Shown here: one piece after another, positions 10,885-21,270 of the stretch
Layout of the letters: every line of letters begins with the position of its first letter
Position numbering within the stretch: the stretch's first letter is position 1
Assembly: GCA_020543525.1 (NCBI GenBank)
Contig: JAHYIO010000042.1
Coordinates: 434,001-498,000 of the forward strand
Length of the DNA: 64,000 nucleotides
Direction: 5' to 3'
Source: Coriolopsis trogii
Taxonomy: Eukaryota; Basidiomycota; Agaricomycetes; Polyporales; Polyporaceae
The notes under the pieces: model-generated
Databases searched by the model: none
Seen by the model: the letters and a program-made list of their open reading frames with translations, nothing else
Told to the model about the DNA's origin: nothing
Program-made: the position numbers and the translations under genes

Positions 10885-13360
10885 TCAGCGGCTCTTGGTC
10901 TTGTTTCTCTTGCTCGGGCGCCGCGAGGGGCCTGGCTCCGCCTCGCTGCGCCGTTTCTTTGATCCCGTCGCTCGTGTGGGCTGAGCCATGACGGCGGGGA
11001 GATCGTGGGTGAACTCGAGCTTGACTGTCCCTGCGCGCAGATCTTCGCCCTTGTCGTTCGACGGCCACTTTTTTCTGTGCGTCACGATGAACTCCTCGAA
11101 GAGGGCGATGATCGGCCCATGCTCCTTCAAGGAGATGATATCCGCGTCCACGGACTGTGCGATGGCAAGAGGTGCGGCAGGTTGTGATGGACCAGCCTGC
11201 GTTGGCTCCGGGCTGGAGGTCGGGGTTGAATCCGCCGCGTCGCGGGTAAAACCCATCGCTCGCATCACGGCAATGAAGTCGTCTTGAGACGAGGATGAGA
11301 ACGTTTCCTCAGGCTGGATGGGGTTGTGTACCGGCTTGTCGGCGCAGTACAGGGCCTTGAACGAGCGAAGGAGTTTGTCGACAAAGTCGCTCAGCGTGTG
11401 CTTCTTACTGGGGTCGTTGGGCATGAGGAATTTGAGGCTTGTCGGATGAGGGTTGTGCGCGGTGATGTCGATCTCACCGTACATCATCGCGGCTTGCTTT
11501 GCGCGACCGCAACGGTATTCTTTGTCTTTGGTTGTGTAACCATCGAAGTAGTCGCTCAAGAACTGGGGGACTTCGCTCTTCTCGCAGTTGTGTGGAAGGA
11601 AGCGAATGGCGAAATAGATGAGGACGTGGAAGAGAGCTTCGAGCTCGTCCGCAATAACAATCTCTTTGGTCGGATCGTTGAGTGCGTGTGCGGACATGAA
11701 TTGCCATGTTCCCTGATATGTTGTGAGTGACCGTCCGCGCCGACCAGTATCTAAATGGAATACTTACTGTGCGATCGAGCTGACGAGCTGTATCTACATC
11801 AACCTTCTTCGACACCTCCCAGTCGTTGAGAAGCCCCATCCAGACACCGTTATCAGCCTGATACAGGAGAGTGTTACCCGCGCTGATGTCCCGATGAATT
11901 ATGCCTGCTTTGGTGTACGCCTCCATATGTGCTACAAGGCTCCGTGAGACAAGACACGCGACTATGGAATCGCCACATTCACTCACCTAGTACGCAGCAG
12001 TACAGGACGTTCATCAGCTGAATGCCAGATTCAAATTCCTCCAGCGACTTGCCAACCTCGGCAACGACGAGGCGGTAGTGCTGATGTCTCTTCAAACTGC
12101 ACTCGGGCGGAGGTTTCTCGGTACAACAGCTCTTCCAGACGTCTTGCGACCGCGTCACCTGACCGTCAATGTCCCCGTGGCAAACCAGATGAGGAACAAA
12201 TCGGACCCCGTTCTCGTTCAGAATAGTGAGAACAGCGCCCTCTTGCTCGATACCGGGATGGTCGACGCGCCAAGCATCCTTGAGGTAGACAAAGGGTCCC
12301 ACGAGCTTCCCGTCCTTCACCTCGGCGGCGACGTAGCCCCGAGTCCCGCGACCAATCACACCGTCAGCCTCGAAGTGAGGTTTGCCGACGACGAAGGTGC
12401 GGATACTCCGGCGCCGTGTGCGACCCCCGCGCCCCTTTCCCTTCTTCGACTCCTCGCGGATGTGAACCTCGACCAGATACCATGGCCAATTGGGGTCGAG
12501 AGATGCGTTGAAGGCCTTCTGCTTATGGCACTCGGGGTTCTCCATAGCCTTGGCTTTCCCGAAAGTGCGCATCGCTTCACAGAGAGGATTGTCGGGCTCC
12601 AAACGCGTGGCGGTGGGATCATGGCCTCGGTCGGCATCGTTCCACCGAGTGTACTGCTTGAGAAAGTTGTACAGGATGTCTCCGTCCTTTGTGTAGTCGA
12701 ACTTGTGGGTGGCAAAGATGCCCGAGCGGTCGAAGCGCACGATCCGGGCTTCGTGCCCGAGAAAGAGGATCATGTAGTGAAACGCGCGGTATTGATGCTT
12801 GAAGATGAGCTCGGCGTACGACAGGATCTGTCCTAGGGTCTTCTTTCGCTCTTCTGCGATCGGCTGCAGGCTAGGAGTGGTGTTGTCGAACGGACCTTGA
12901 TCGGTCGAGTTGAGTTTGCACTCGATGGAAAGGTCGATGCGCGACCAGTTCACGCGTCTGTGTGGACCGTCCCCCTCGTCAACCGGTGCGTGTTCTCTGG
13001 GGTATATACCGCAGTCGACGACTTGTCTCGTCGTATCGAGAGGATCGGGTTTGAAGGGAGTGGAAGCGCAAAACCACTGCTGACTGTTGACGGCGTCGGA
13101 GTCGTTGATTGCACTAGCCTACAGTGTCAACGCGCTGGTTAGAGCGTTGTATGAGCACAGGAAGGGAAGTCGCTTACAATCCATTCGTACATGTCCTTCT
13201 CAACCGCAAACTCCGGAGGGCTGCTAAAAAGGTTCTTCTTTGACTTCGGGTAGTAGCCTTTGACGAAGTGTTTCATGAACTGTGCTGGGGTAACGATGTT
13301 GATTTTGTTGCGCATGGTGTCGCGGAGCTCGCTTCGAGCCTGGACAAGGGTGACATCCAT
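10885..13360 (-). CDS. FunK1 fungal-type protein kinase, copy A
   Basis: Four exons: 13360-13178, 13118-11987, 11931-11768 and 11712-10885. They sum to 768 codons with intron phases 0, 1, 0. Kinase features in order are the GRGTRGYVA and YLKDAWRV stretch (likely ATP-binding lysine), HRDISAGN (catalytic loop) and LLNDWEVSK (metal-binding Asp where DFG usually sits), then GTWQFMS as activation-segment end. A C-terminal lobe follows, ending in a Lys/Arg-rich tail. FunK1 is a kinase family expanded in mushroom-forming fungi; substrates are largely unknown. The catalytic residues look intact, so activity is plausible. It is head to head with SAP protein 1 (about 1.2 kb apart) and lies between the two SUR7/gene-N copies. 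Confidence 0.9.
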
Positions 13361-14544
13361 GGTATAGTTAGCATTCGCCCTGGTTCATTGATTGGGGGAA
13401 GTGTCAGTCTTACCAGTGGCAAGTCACGTACGCTGAGCAAAGGAGGTGGATATGGTAAGTGAAGAGAAACAAAAGTGATACAAGTCCGAGGCAGCGGCAA
13501 ACCTGTGAAAATGGGGGTTGGAAGAACGAAGTGAACCCACCGCAAACGACGGTGTTGACCGTAGCAGTATTTCTAATGGCAATCTCTGAACGCTAGGGCA
13601 CATTTCTATCGTGTCCCAGATGCGAATCCGGAGGCTTGAGGCGCAATGACTTGGTAGTGGCGACTGTTCAAGAAGCAGAGCGCCCGTACAACGCCGATGG
13701 CTGTGCTGAACCTTGTCCAAAAGCAGACGGTGCATGACCCTCCTCCTCCGAGTTCTCCTCCCAGATTGCCAACCTGCGCCACGCTTATCGTACTACAGTT
13801 TTCTTTAAATTTCATATTATGCACCGAAGTCTGAGGGGTGAGTTTCAGTCTGAGAGGGAAGGTACTTAGATTGTACAGTGATGCCCGGAGGGGACTCGCC
13901 AGTCTGCAGAGTATTGTAGTGCCAGACCCTCAGGGGATGTTTCAGGTCATAGTGCGTAAGAAAGATTAGCAAAAGCCCTGGTTATACTTAGTGGCTTATA
14001 GTAAAGGGGCACCGCTGAATTGGCTGTCCGAGAGTCTCGGACAGCGGTGATACGCTCCTACAGGAAGCACGAGTGACAATCACGTCTCAGGCCGTAGGCT
14101 AAGTTCTGTACGCTGTTTGTACACTGAGTGAAAATATCCTTTAATCATTCCGTGTTAAAACAAAAGATAGACGATTCATTGGCTTATGGATCGCCGTATG
14201 GCAACGGGTGGCGTGCCGGGAACTTAGACCTTTGCTTCTGTTGTGACCACACTGGAACATCACACATTCAACGCGGACTTCAACTGAACGAAGGACATTG
14301 TCTCCTGCAGCTGAAGAAGCAGAAAGTATGCATTTGGTAATCTTTACAGCTTTAGAAGACAAACAAAGATTGGGACTGGCCCAAAGAGCATTGTGCGAAT
14401 TTCCGTACGCGAGGGAGTGGACGCGCGCTCGAGCGCGCCTTCAAATTGCAAGTATTCCCTCGACCACTGCCTATTCCCTCTTCCTCTACTACATCATCCA
14501 TGGCCATCTCTTACTCAACAGCCACCCAGCAGTCGAGCTTCACA
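13361..14544. other. Divergent intergenic region between FunK1-A and SAP protein 1
   Basis: About 1.2 kb that must hold both promoters, since the two genes diverge. No convincing coding exon was seen. A short 5' UTR exon for either gene is possible but not resolved. Confidence 0.5.
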
Positions 14545-16165
14545 ATGGATGAAAGATATATGAAGACTCTGAATCGAGCAAACCTCCAGATATTAGCTAA
14601 GGTGCGCGTTCGAGTATCAGCTTCAGTTGGGATTATTGGAGGGTTGTCCCTGTGAGCCAGTCTGAATAAAGGCCATCGTATTCTCCAACAGAAACACGGA
14701 ATACGTGCCAATATGAAGTCAGCCGACATTATCGAGCAATTAGTGAGAAAACTGGTCGATACGTGAGTTCCGCGGTGCACTGTTACGATATGGGTGCTTA
14801 CCTCCTCTGGTTACAGTGATCCGGCCAATGCGTCCACAGGATCTTCTCCACCTCGGAAATCGACTATCTCAAAGAGAAAGCAAACCACGCCAGACATTTC
14901 CATCGGCGGTACGAGGAGTAAGTGATGTTTCTGGTTAGAGACGACAGCGCGAGACTGACACAAACAGAACGAGGACGACTCACCAACGAGCAGGTGATGC
15001 AAGGCAAAAAAATCCTTGCAAGGAGATAGCCTCGAAGATATCGAAGGCTCAGGAGATTTGTTCGCTGAGGACGGACCGAGCGAACGGTCCCAGTCTATTG
15101 CCCGGCCCGTATCGTTTTCAACAGGACGGGTAGCGGACGATAGCTTTCCCGGAAGCTCCCAACCTGAAGTCGATGTACGCGAAGATGAACATACTACAGG
15201 GATTGGTGAGTAGTAAACCATCGCGTCCGCATCGCCGAGGCTCACAGCTACGGGACGCAGAGGCTCCGTTGACGCTTGACAGCGCCTCCCGTGCACCAAC
15301 ACGCATTCCCGAAATGAAACCTGTCGACGGACCCGGTGAGTTGCCGTCGCGACGACAGTTCGTATGCTCACACTAACCATTGGTCCCCACGGCAGTGTTC
15401 ACGCGTCCGGCGGAAAATACCGCGATCCCGCTGCGCAAGTCAGCGAAACAAGTAGGCCTGGAGTTCCCAAGGCCAAGAGTGTTCTTCCCCCCGTCGCCCG
15501 CCCAGCCTCAGCCCAAGCCCGTCGCAATAGCCGTCGCAGGGCGTGCTTCACGCGAATCCCTCTCCGCAGATCTGCTGAAAGTTCCCGGGCCATCCCGTCA
15601 GATGCGCCCGGAATTGACGGCCGACGAAGAGGACGACGTCGTGGGCGAGATCATGGCGATCACCAGACTGAAGAGTCGACTCAGATACAACATGGACTTC
15701 ATTGAACACCTCGGCGAGAAACTCAACAAGGAGATCGCCCTCGCTACGAGCTGTATGGAAGAAATGGAGGAACGGTTTGAAGCATTCGAGAAGAAGCGTC
15801 TGTACAGCCCGATGCCGGTCCCAGAAGGCGCGGGTGCAGAAGACGTGACCCTCACGGACTTAGGGGGTGATACCGGGGTGTATGGGCAGGCGAGAGCTCA
15901 AGACATGACGATGAGCTCCGACTTGCAGGAAACGTCCGAGAGGTACGTGGCTCATGAGTTGCGGTAGTTGGAGGATGATATTGAGACTCTTGCTCCTCGC
16001 AGTTTTCGCATCATGAGCAAGGGCAAGCAACGGGCAGAGGAGTCTCCCCGGAAGCGTCGTGCGGGCGAGTCGCCGGGTCAGACTCTACAGACTGTTCTCG
16101 GTGCACGCACCGATTCATCAGTCATTGAGAGCTCAAAATCCCACTCCCTACAGTGCACAACTTGA
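14545..16165 (+). CDS. SAP-like motif plus coiled-coil protein 1 (unknown family)
   Basis: About seven exons. Exon 1 (14545-14601) and exon 2 (from 14692) join to a SAP-like helix-turn-helix: LNRANLQILAK, then KHGIRANMKSADIIEQLV. SAP motifs bind DNA or chromatin. A variable Ser/Pro/Lys-rich middle follows, with GEAPLTLDSASRAPTRIP-type sequence. An exon from about 15396 ends in an acidic stretch (ADEEDDVVGEI) and a predicted coiled coil (KLNKEIALATSCMEEMEERF), then LTDLGGDTGVYG. The last exon (from about 16002) carries a basic tail with GKQRAEESPRKRRAGESP. The paralogue at 24334-26000 has the same order and splice pattern. The splice around 14990-15010 is uncertain and an upstream in-frame start exists. 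Function is unknown; a nuclear role is inferred from the SAP motif and tail. Confidence 0.7.
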
Positions 16166-16529
16166 TTGTAGGACAAGAGTCATCTATTTATTGATAATAG
16201 TATTTTATCAGAATCATTCGCATCATAGTGCTCGGAGAGTGATTATACTCACCGGAAACAAGAGCTTCAAGTACACGTGAGAATATGCAGTAGAGCATAT
16301 CTCCGACGAAAGAGAATTCGTCCAGTCGTTAGCGAGAGGAAGGCGGGCGTTCTCTTTGGACTTCGTGTCTGGCGGTGAAGAAAAGGAAAGCGTGGGAAGG
16401 CAAACGGGTAGTGGGCGCTTCGTATTTGGCCACATGCCAATCGTGCCATTGCCTTGATCCCTTAACCCCTCCCGATGGTCCTCTTGTCCTCGACCTCATG
16501 TTTCCAGTTCCTGAACAACTTATGCCCGA

Positions 16530-17065
16530 AACCTCTGACTATCGCCATGATAGTTTCTGGCTCACTTCGTCAAACTCTGCAGTCAAGATGTCGTTTGCAC
16601 GCAAAGGACACAGTGGGGTGGATGAGAGTGGGAGAGAAAGTTATGGATAATTCTTGTCCTCGTCGGGATCCATGCGGGTGCGGGAGCGGCAGAGTCCGTC
16701 GTGCGTCGTGCTGGGGTACACCGTCCCCGCCCGAGATTGTGGACGACGTCGTGGACGGAATCACCGTCCTCCTCGTCCTCCACCTCGTCGCCGCCGCGCT
16801 CGCCTTCACCGGTGTGTTCTCCTCTCTCTTCCTCGAGTCCCAGGCTCTGTGCAGCACCTCCCTCGTCACCTCCGTCTTCACCGTCCTTGTCGACCTCGTC
16901 GACTTCGATATAGACCTCGCTATCGTCCTCATTGGCGAGCAAAGGCTCGGGCCGCCGACGATCTTCAATAGTACGGCCAATTTGGGCTCTGCGATATGGA
17001 TGACCCTCGCTACTGTCGTTCTCAGCTTCGTGGGAATAAGTTTCATGTCTGTCGTCGTCTGCTGA
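16530..17065 (+). pseudogene. Decayed SUR7/PalI copy (duplicate of 8086-8832)
   Basis: The C-terminal half of SUR7 is well preserved, from IVDDVVDGITVLL to FMSVVVC, covering three of the four membrane segments. The N-terminal part with the first membrane helix is missing through an internal deletion of several hundred bases. A further small deletion removes the loop before IVDDVV. A codon matching CGG (Arg) in copy 1 is TGA here (17063-17065), which truncates the Cys/His-rich tail. Promoter-like sequence at about 16530-16650 still matches about 7810-7900 of copy 1. Confidence 0.8.
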
Positions 17066-18390
17066 TGCTGTGGAGTGGGAAGTAGCCATCACCATCACCA
17101 CTAAGGAGGAGACAAGAGATGAGATTATGGAGAAGGGCGAGCCTCGTACGTCCGAAACCGCATCGGTAAGACTGTATGCGGAATCCATCGGTGCGTGTGA
17201 AGCCAATTCGTCTCGTTAGATCCCATGATACCTGACCTTCATGTTCTCACTACGTCCTTGCGATCACTTGTTGCCGTTGCATATATCTGTCCAAAAGCTC
17301 TCTTTTCGCTCTGTAATTCTTATCCTCTGCAAACAATGCGTGTAACACCACCCACCAAACAGCGTGTATCAAGTTCTACGGCAACGAAGCGATGCATGCT
17401 CACCTGTAACTTGGTACGTGCCCTGCCGTCGAAGTCTCGATCGCGTGCGTCTCATACGCCCTGCTGTACTATCATGCAGGACATGCTGTATTACATTGCG
17501 TGCGCCCGTACGCCTGTCTTTGCACATCTGTGGTACATGTGCCGATAAGTGAGCTGTCAAAGCCCCTGATACGTGCTGATTATCCTGAACCGCTAGCCAT
17601 GATGCATGAGACCTAAAGCAGAGGTACGCCCTTCAAGCGCTTCACTGGTCTGGACGACTCAGACTCCTGCACCGCTTCGACATGGATCTCTTCAGCCTTC
17701 CGCTTGGTGCCCCCTGTAACAGCCCTCTGGCAGAGGGATAGGTTGCTGCATCAAGCGCGCGCTCCTTAGTGCGAATGCCAGTCAAACAAAGAAGGGTACG
17801 CACATGGTGACAGCCGGGTCCTGGCTGGCCTGGACGTCGACGACCATCTTGTCTTCGGCGAGCGAGGCTTCCACTTCCATCTCCTCTTGGTGTTGCTCGA
17901 GCTGGAGAGCTGGCTGCGTCTTACCCTTGACGTCTCTTCCAGGGGCGGCGCTGCTCTGTTCCACGAAAGACGATGGGACCCCAGGCAGCACGTTCTCTGC
18001 CCACAGAACACAAGCCATGAGGATACTCGTACGAGGCGGTCGTAGACTCTGATGCTTACCTTTCCCTGCGCCCATGGGCATGGACGACCCTCCATTCTGG
18101 CCCGCGCCGGGCAGAGTGGGCACTGCGTCGGCTCGCGGCTGCCCCTGCGACTGCAAGGCAGGCTTCGTGTCTATGCAGGGACGTGTCAGCGCACAGCGCG
18201 AAGTGCAAAGGTCGATAACCCGGACCCGAAACAGGTACGGGCCAGCGGTCTTGTCAGCGGCAAGACTCACGCTTGGGTATAGGCTTGGGCTCTGGCCCGG
18301 ACGTTGCTCTATCCACGACGACGCGCGAGCACTCGCGCGTAGCGGCCTTTGCTTTGGGAGCGGCGGGCCGACGATGCTTGAGCGCGGAGA
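16531..18390. repeat. Segmental duplication, copy 2 (decayed SUR7 plus intact gene N)
   Basis: Direct-repeat partner of 7800-10075. Here SUR7 is broken and gene N is complete. Homology to copy 1 stops within the gene N exon near 18390, so the 5' half of gene N exists only here. Confidence 0.75.
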
Positions 18391-19403
18391 AGTCCTTGGG
18401 GATCGACATCTTTGGGATCCGGCGCACGGCGTCCAGCTTCGTCGTTGAGGTCACGCTCGGGTTCGGGCTCGGCGCGGACGGACGGGGGTCGGGCTTCGGG
18501 CTGGGTGCCGGGGGTGCTGGCGCCGTCCATATGAGCGCGTTGAGGGTCTCGGGTGCGTACGCCTTGGCCCTGACCTGCGCGTATTCCTCCTGCCAGTACA
18601 CGGACGTGCTCGCGCTCGCCTCGATCTGTTCGACCTGTTGCTGCGGGCCGGACCATGTGCTCCCGTTGTTACGCCCGCCAGTGTTCGTGCTCGAGGACGG
18701 GCCCGCTGAGGGACCTGGTAAATGATGAACGGTCCTTTAAACCGTGCCGTTAAGACGATAGAGAAAGCGGGAAGAACGTACCCCTCGTCGACCTCTGGTT
18801 GTCGCGCCGCACGATACCGGTCTCAGCGACAGACGGTGTGGGGCCGGGTGTGCCTTGCTTTCTTGACTGGGAGGTTGGTACAGACTGCTTCGCGTTCTGG
18901 TTCTGTTCGAGACTGGGGCGCGCGCAAGGTGTGGTTGCGGATGCGGACCGTCGACGATGGGGTCGATGGATGGATGGAGATCCGAGACGTCGAACAGGCG
19001 CGTGAAGGCGGCGAAGGGTTCTGGTTAGCAAGCCCGTACCTCGATCGAGTGGCGGGGACAACGGTGATGATTGGGGGTCGCAGGAAGCGGGTGGACGGTA
19101 CTCACCGGTTAGAACTCGTCCCTGCGGCGGGTGCAGGCGGCTGATGAGCTTGAGCCTGTGCGGCGAGCTTTCTGCTGCGCCCTCGCTGCAACATCAACTC
19201 GTACTCCTGAGCCCACTCCTTTTACGCGGGTTAGACAAGATAGGGAGAGGAAAGACGAAATTCAGCTCGAATTCGCTGTGCGCCAGAGCCATGACCATAA
19301 CCAGGCCTACCTTGAGATAAACCTGAAGTTGGGCCTTGGCTTCCTTGCTGAAGAGTCGGCGAAATTTCTCTTCCTCTTCCTCACTCGGGCGATATTGACG
19401 CAT
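17613..19403 (-). CDS. Hypothetical protein, gene N (Ser/Pro/Gln-rich, basic tail)
   Basis: I do not recognise the family. Exons join in frame: MRQYRPSEEEEEKFRRLF to VYLK (from 19403); EWAQEYELMLQRGRSRKLA; a Gln/Ser/Pro-rich exon with QNQNAKQSVPTSQ; an exon with VYWQEEYAQVRAKAYAPETL and FSALKHRRPAAPKAKAA; one with LPGAGQNGGSSMPMGAG; one with an acidic EEMEVEASLAEDKMVVD; and a last exon with TKRKAEEIHVEAV and RPVKRLKG, stop at 17613. All splice phases agree. The first 60 residues look helical, with EEEEKFRRLFSKEAKAQLQ. The rest looks disordered, with basic clusters suggesting a nuclear protein (inference). The 3' half is duplicated and decayed at 9319-10070. Confidence 0.7.
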
Positions 19404-20347
19404 GGTGAGATATTGGTATAGCTGTGGAGTCGAGGAGGAGGAAGTCTTGGATCGTGGTTAGAGGTTGAGTGGAAGGTGCGGCGCTTTCTCCCTCTTGTAA
19501 TCCGCCTAAGTGATTGGCGCTCGCAAATCACCGTGTCCGGGTATCCCGTCAGTCTGACTCTCGAGGTACACGCGGTTGTGAATTCAAGCAGCTCCTTTTA
19601 TTTTTTGTATACTGGCACGCCCTATGCCACAGTCTCTCGAGGGGATAGAGAATCGACTGCAGTCGTTCCTTAGTACGGAGTCCGAGTGTGTCGAGAATGT
19701 CTCGATGCTCGAAGCCGCCCTGCTGTACGCTCTCGCAGGCTCTTTTAGTTCCAATTATCTGTCGCTACAAAGCTGATACTTACTGGTCAGGGAACTCGGC
19801 GGGCCATGTGTTTGCGTGCTCTTCGCCCCGCTCAGGTGAGGCGATGTTATAGGCGATGCATCACACGCGGCACGTAGAGTACCACCAAAGCAAATCGCCA
19901 CGTATACTACTCTACAGCAGGGTATGTACAAAGGAAAACGCAGCTGTACATGGGAGAGGGAAGTTGGGTATGACTGTGTGCGATTGAATGAGACACAATC
20001 AGGTGTATGGTAGGGCGGATGCGACACGATCTGAATATAGTGTGGTGAAGTGGGGAGGGAGGGGATACCAAGTACAGCTTATTTTCAATACGGCGCAATA
20101 CTGAATACAAGTATAAATGCTCGAATAGAACACTACAACACCTGTCCTAAACGTTACCCCCAAATGTATGCTCAGTTGACTCGGAACGAGCCTGCGAGGT
20201 TTCGGTATGTTGTTAAGTGAGACGCATTATATGTCTCCTTGGCCTAAGACATCCAAGTTATGGTGCCATTGGACAGCAAAAAACGGTGACGCTATGATGA
20301 AATTAGTGAGCGTGATCCGGTGCGTTGTATGAGCAGGTGTGCGCACC
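19404..20347. other. Intergenic, upstream of gene N
   Basis: AT-richer than the genes. No exon with consistent frame or motif was recognised. It presumably holds the gene N promoter. Confidence 0.45.
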
Positions 20348-20514
20348 TCAGAGCAAGCGCGTGCTCCTCAGACGCTTAGTCGGGCGAGGTGATTCAAGCA
20401 AGTCATCGTTCATCTTTCTCTTCCCTGAGTGATTCCCCTCTTTGCGTACGTTGCTTTAGACAGAAAACGCATGAGCTATAATGTGTGCGTCATAACCAGG
20501 CCAATTTTGCGTAC

Positions 20515-20690
20515 CTTGTAGGTTCGTTGTGACCCTCGAGGTCGACAAGGATATCGGTAAGAGAAGTCTCTACTTCCTCTTCGTCGAGATAATCCTGGTC
20601 CTCAACCTCGGCGCTGAACAATGGCACAACCAAATCTTCCTTTTTGTCCGCCTCGTGCGTGAAGTCAGGAGAAACAAACTATAACGGGCC
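20515..20690 (-). other. Coding-like exon, acidic, gene unresolved
   Basis: On the minus strand, 20690-20515 is open and flanked by a plausible acceptor (TTATAG) and donor (GTACGC). It encodes an acidic segment (EDQDYLDEEEVETSLTDILV). A possible downstream exon (about 20410-20348) ends in SPRPTKRLRSTRLL, but the splice phase does not match cleanly. No start exon was found upstream. It may be a remnant of a gene or a small unrecognised one. Confidence 0.3.
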
Positions 20691-21270
20691 GGACTGCAGC
20701 GTGTTTCTGGTAACATGGTGAGTGAGTGACGCGTTGTATCAAGGTATCTTAGACGTAGTACTGACCTTTGCCCGATGTCATAGCAGGAGCGTTGCTTTTG
20801 AGCTGTTTATGTTGCCTCTGCCGATTCAACAAAGGAACTCAACTCATCATTGCGGCTCATTGCAAGTTGATGCTCGTCCTAGCGCCCATGTATTTTTTGA
20901 GCAATCAATTACTTCTACCTATATGAGAGACGTGAGCCGCAAATGCAGGAGGGAGGAGAGCATAAAGAAGCCTAACCGAGTGGAACGCAGGAGATGGTGA
21001 TGGGGCGCCTATCGGTCCGAGATCCCAACCTCTCCTCGTGTACGGGCGCTCCGTTTCTTGGACAGTCGCTACCACCACGGACTCGCAGCCTCAATCGCCC
21101 GTTTCCACATCTGGTCCACAATAGGCTTTTTTGCCAGCGTTTATCAACTCTCTAACCAAGGCTTGCTGGCACGACATAAATCGACTTCAGCGTTAACGGT
21201 ATGTTCAGTTCCTTCCTCCAACTACACGCTTCCCTACCGCCGCGCCTCCCTTTCTTCATCCTCTCCCATT
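20691..21270. other. Intergenic, upstream of FunK1-B
   Basis: Likely promoter region of FunK1-B. The stretch just before the start is open in the kinase frame back to 21058, so a longer N-terminus cannot be excluded, but that extension is unlike other copies. Confidence 0.4.
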
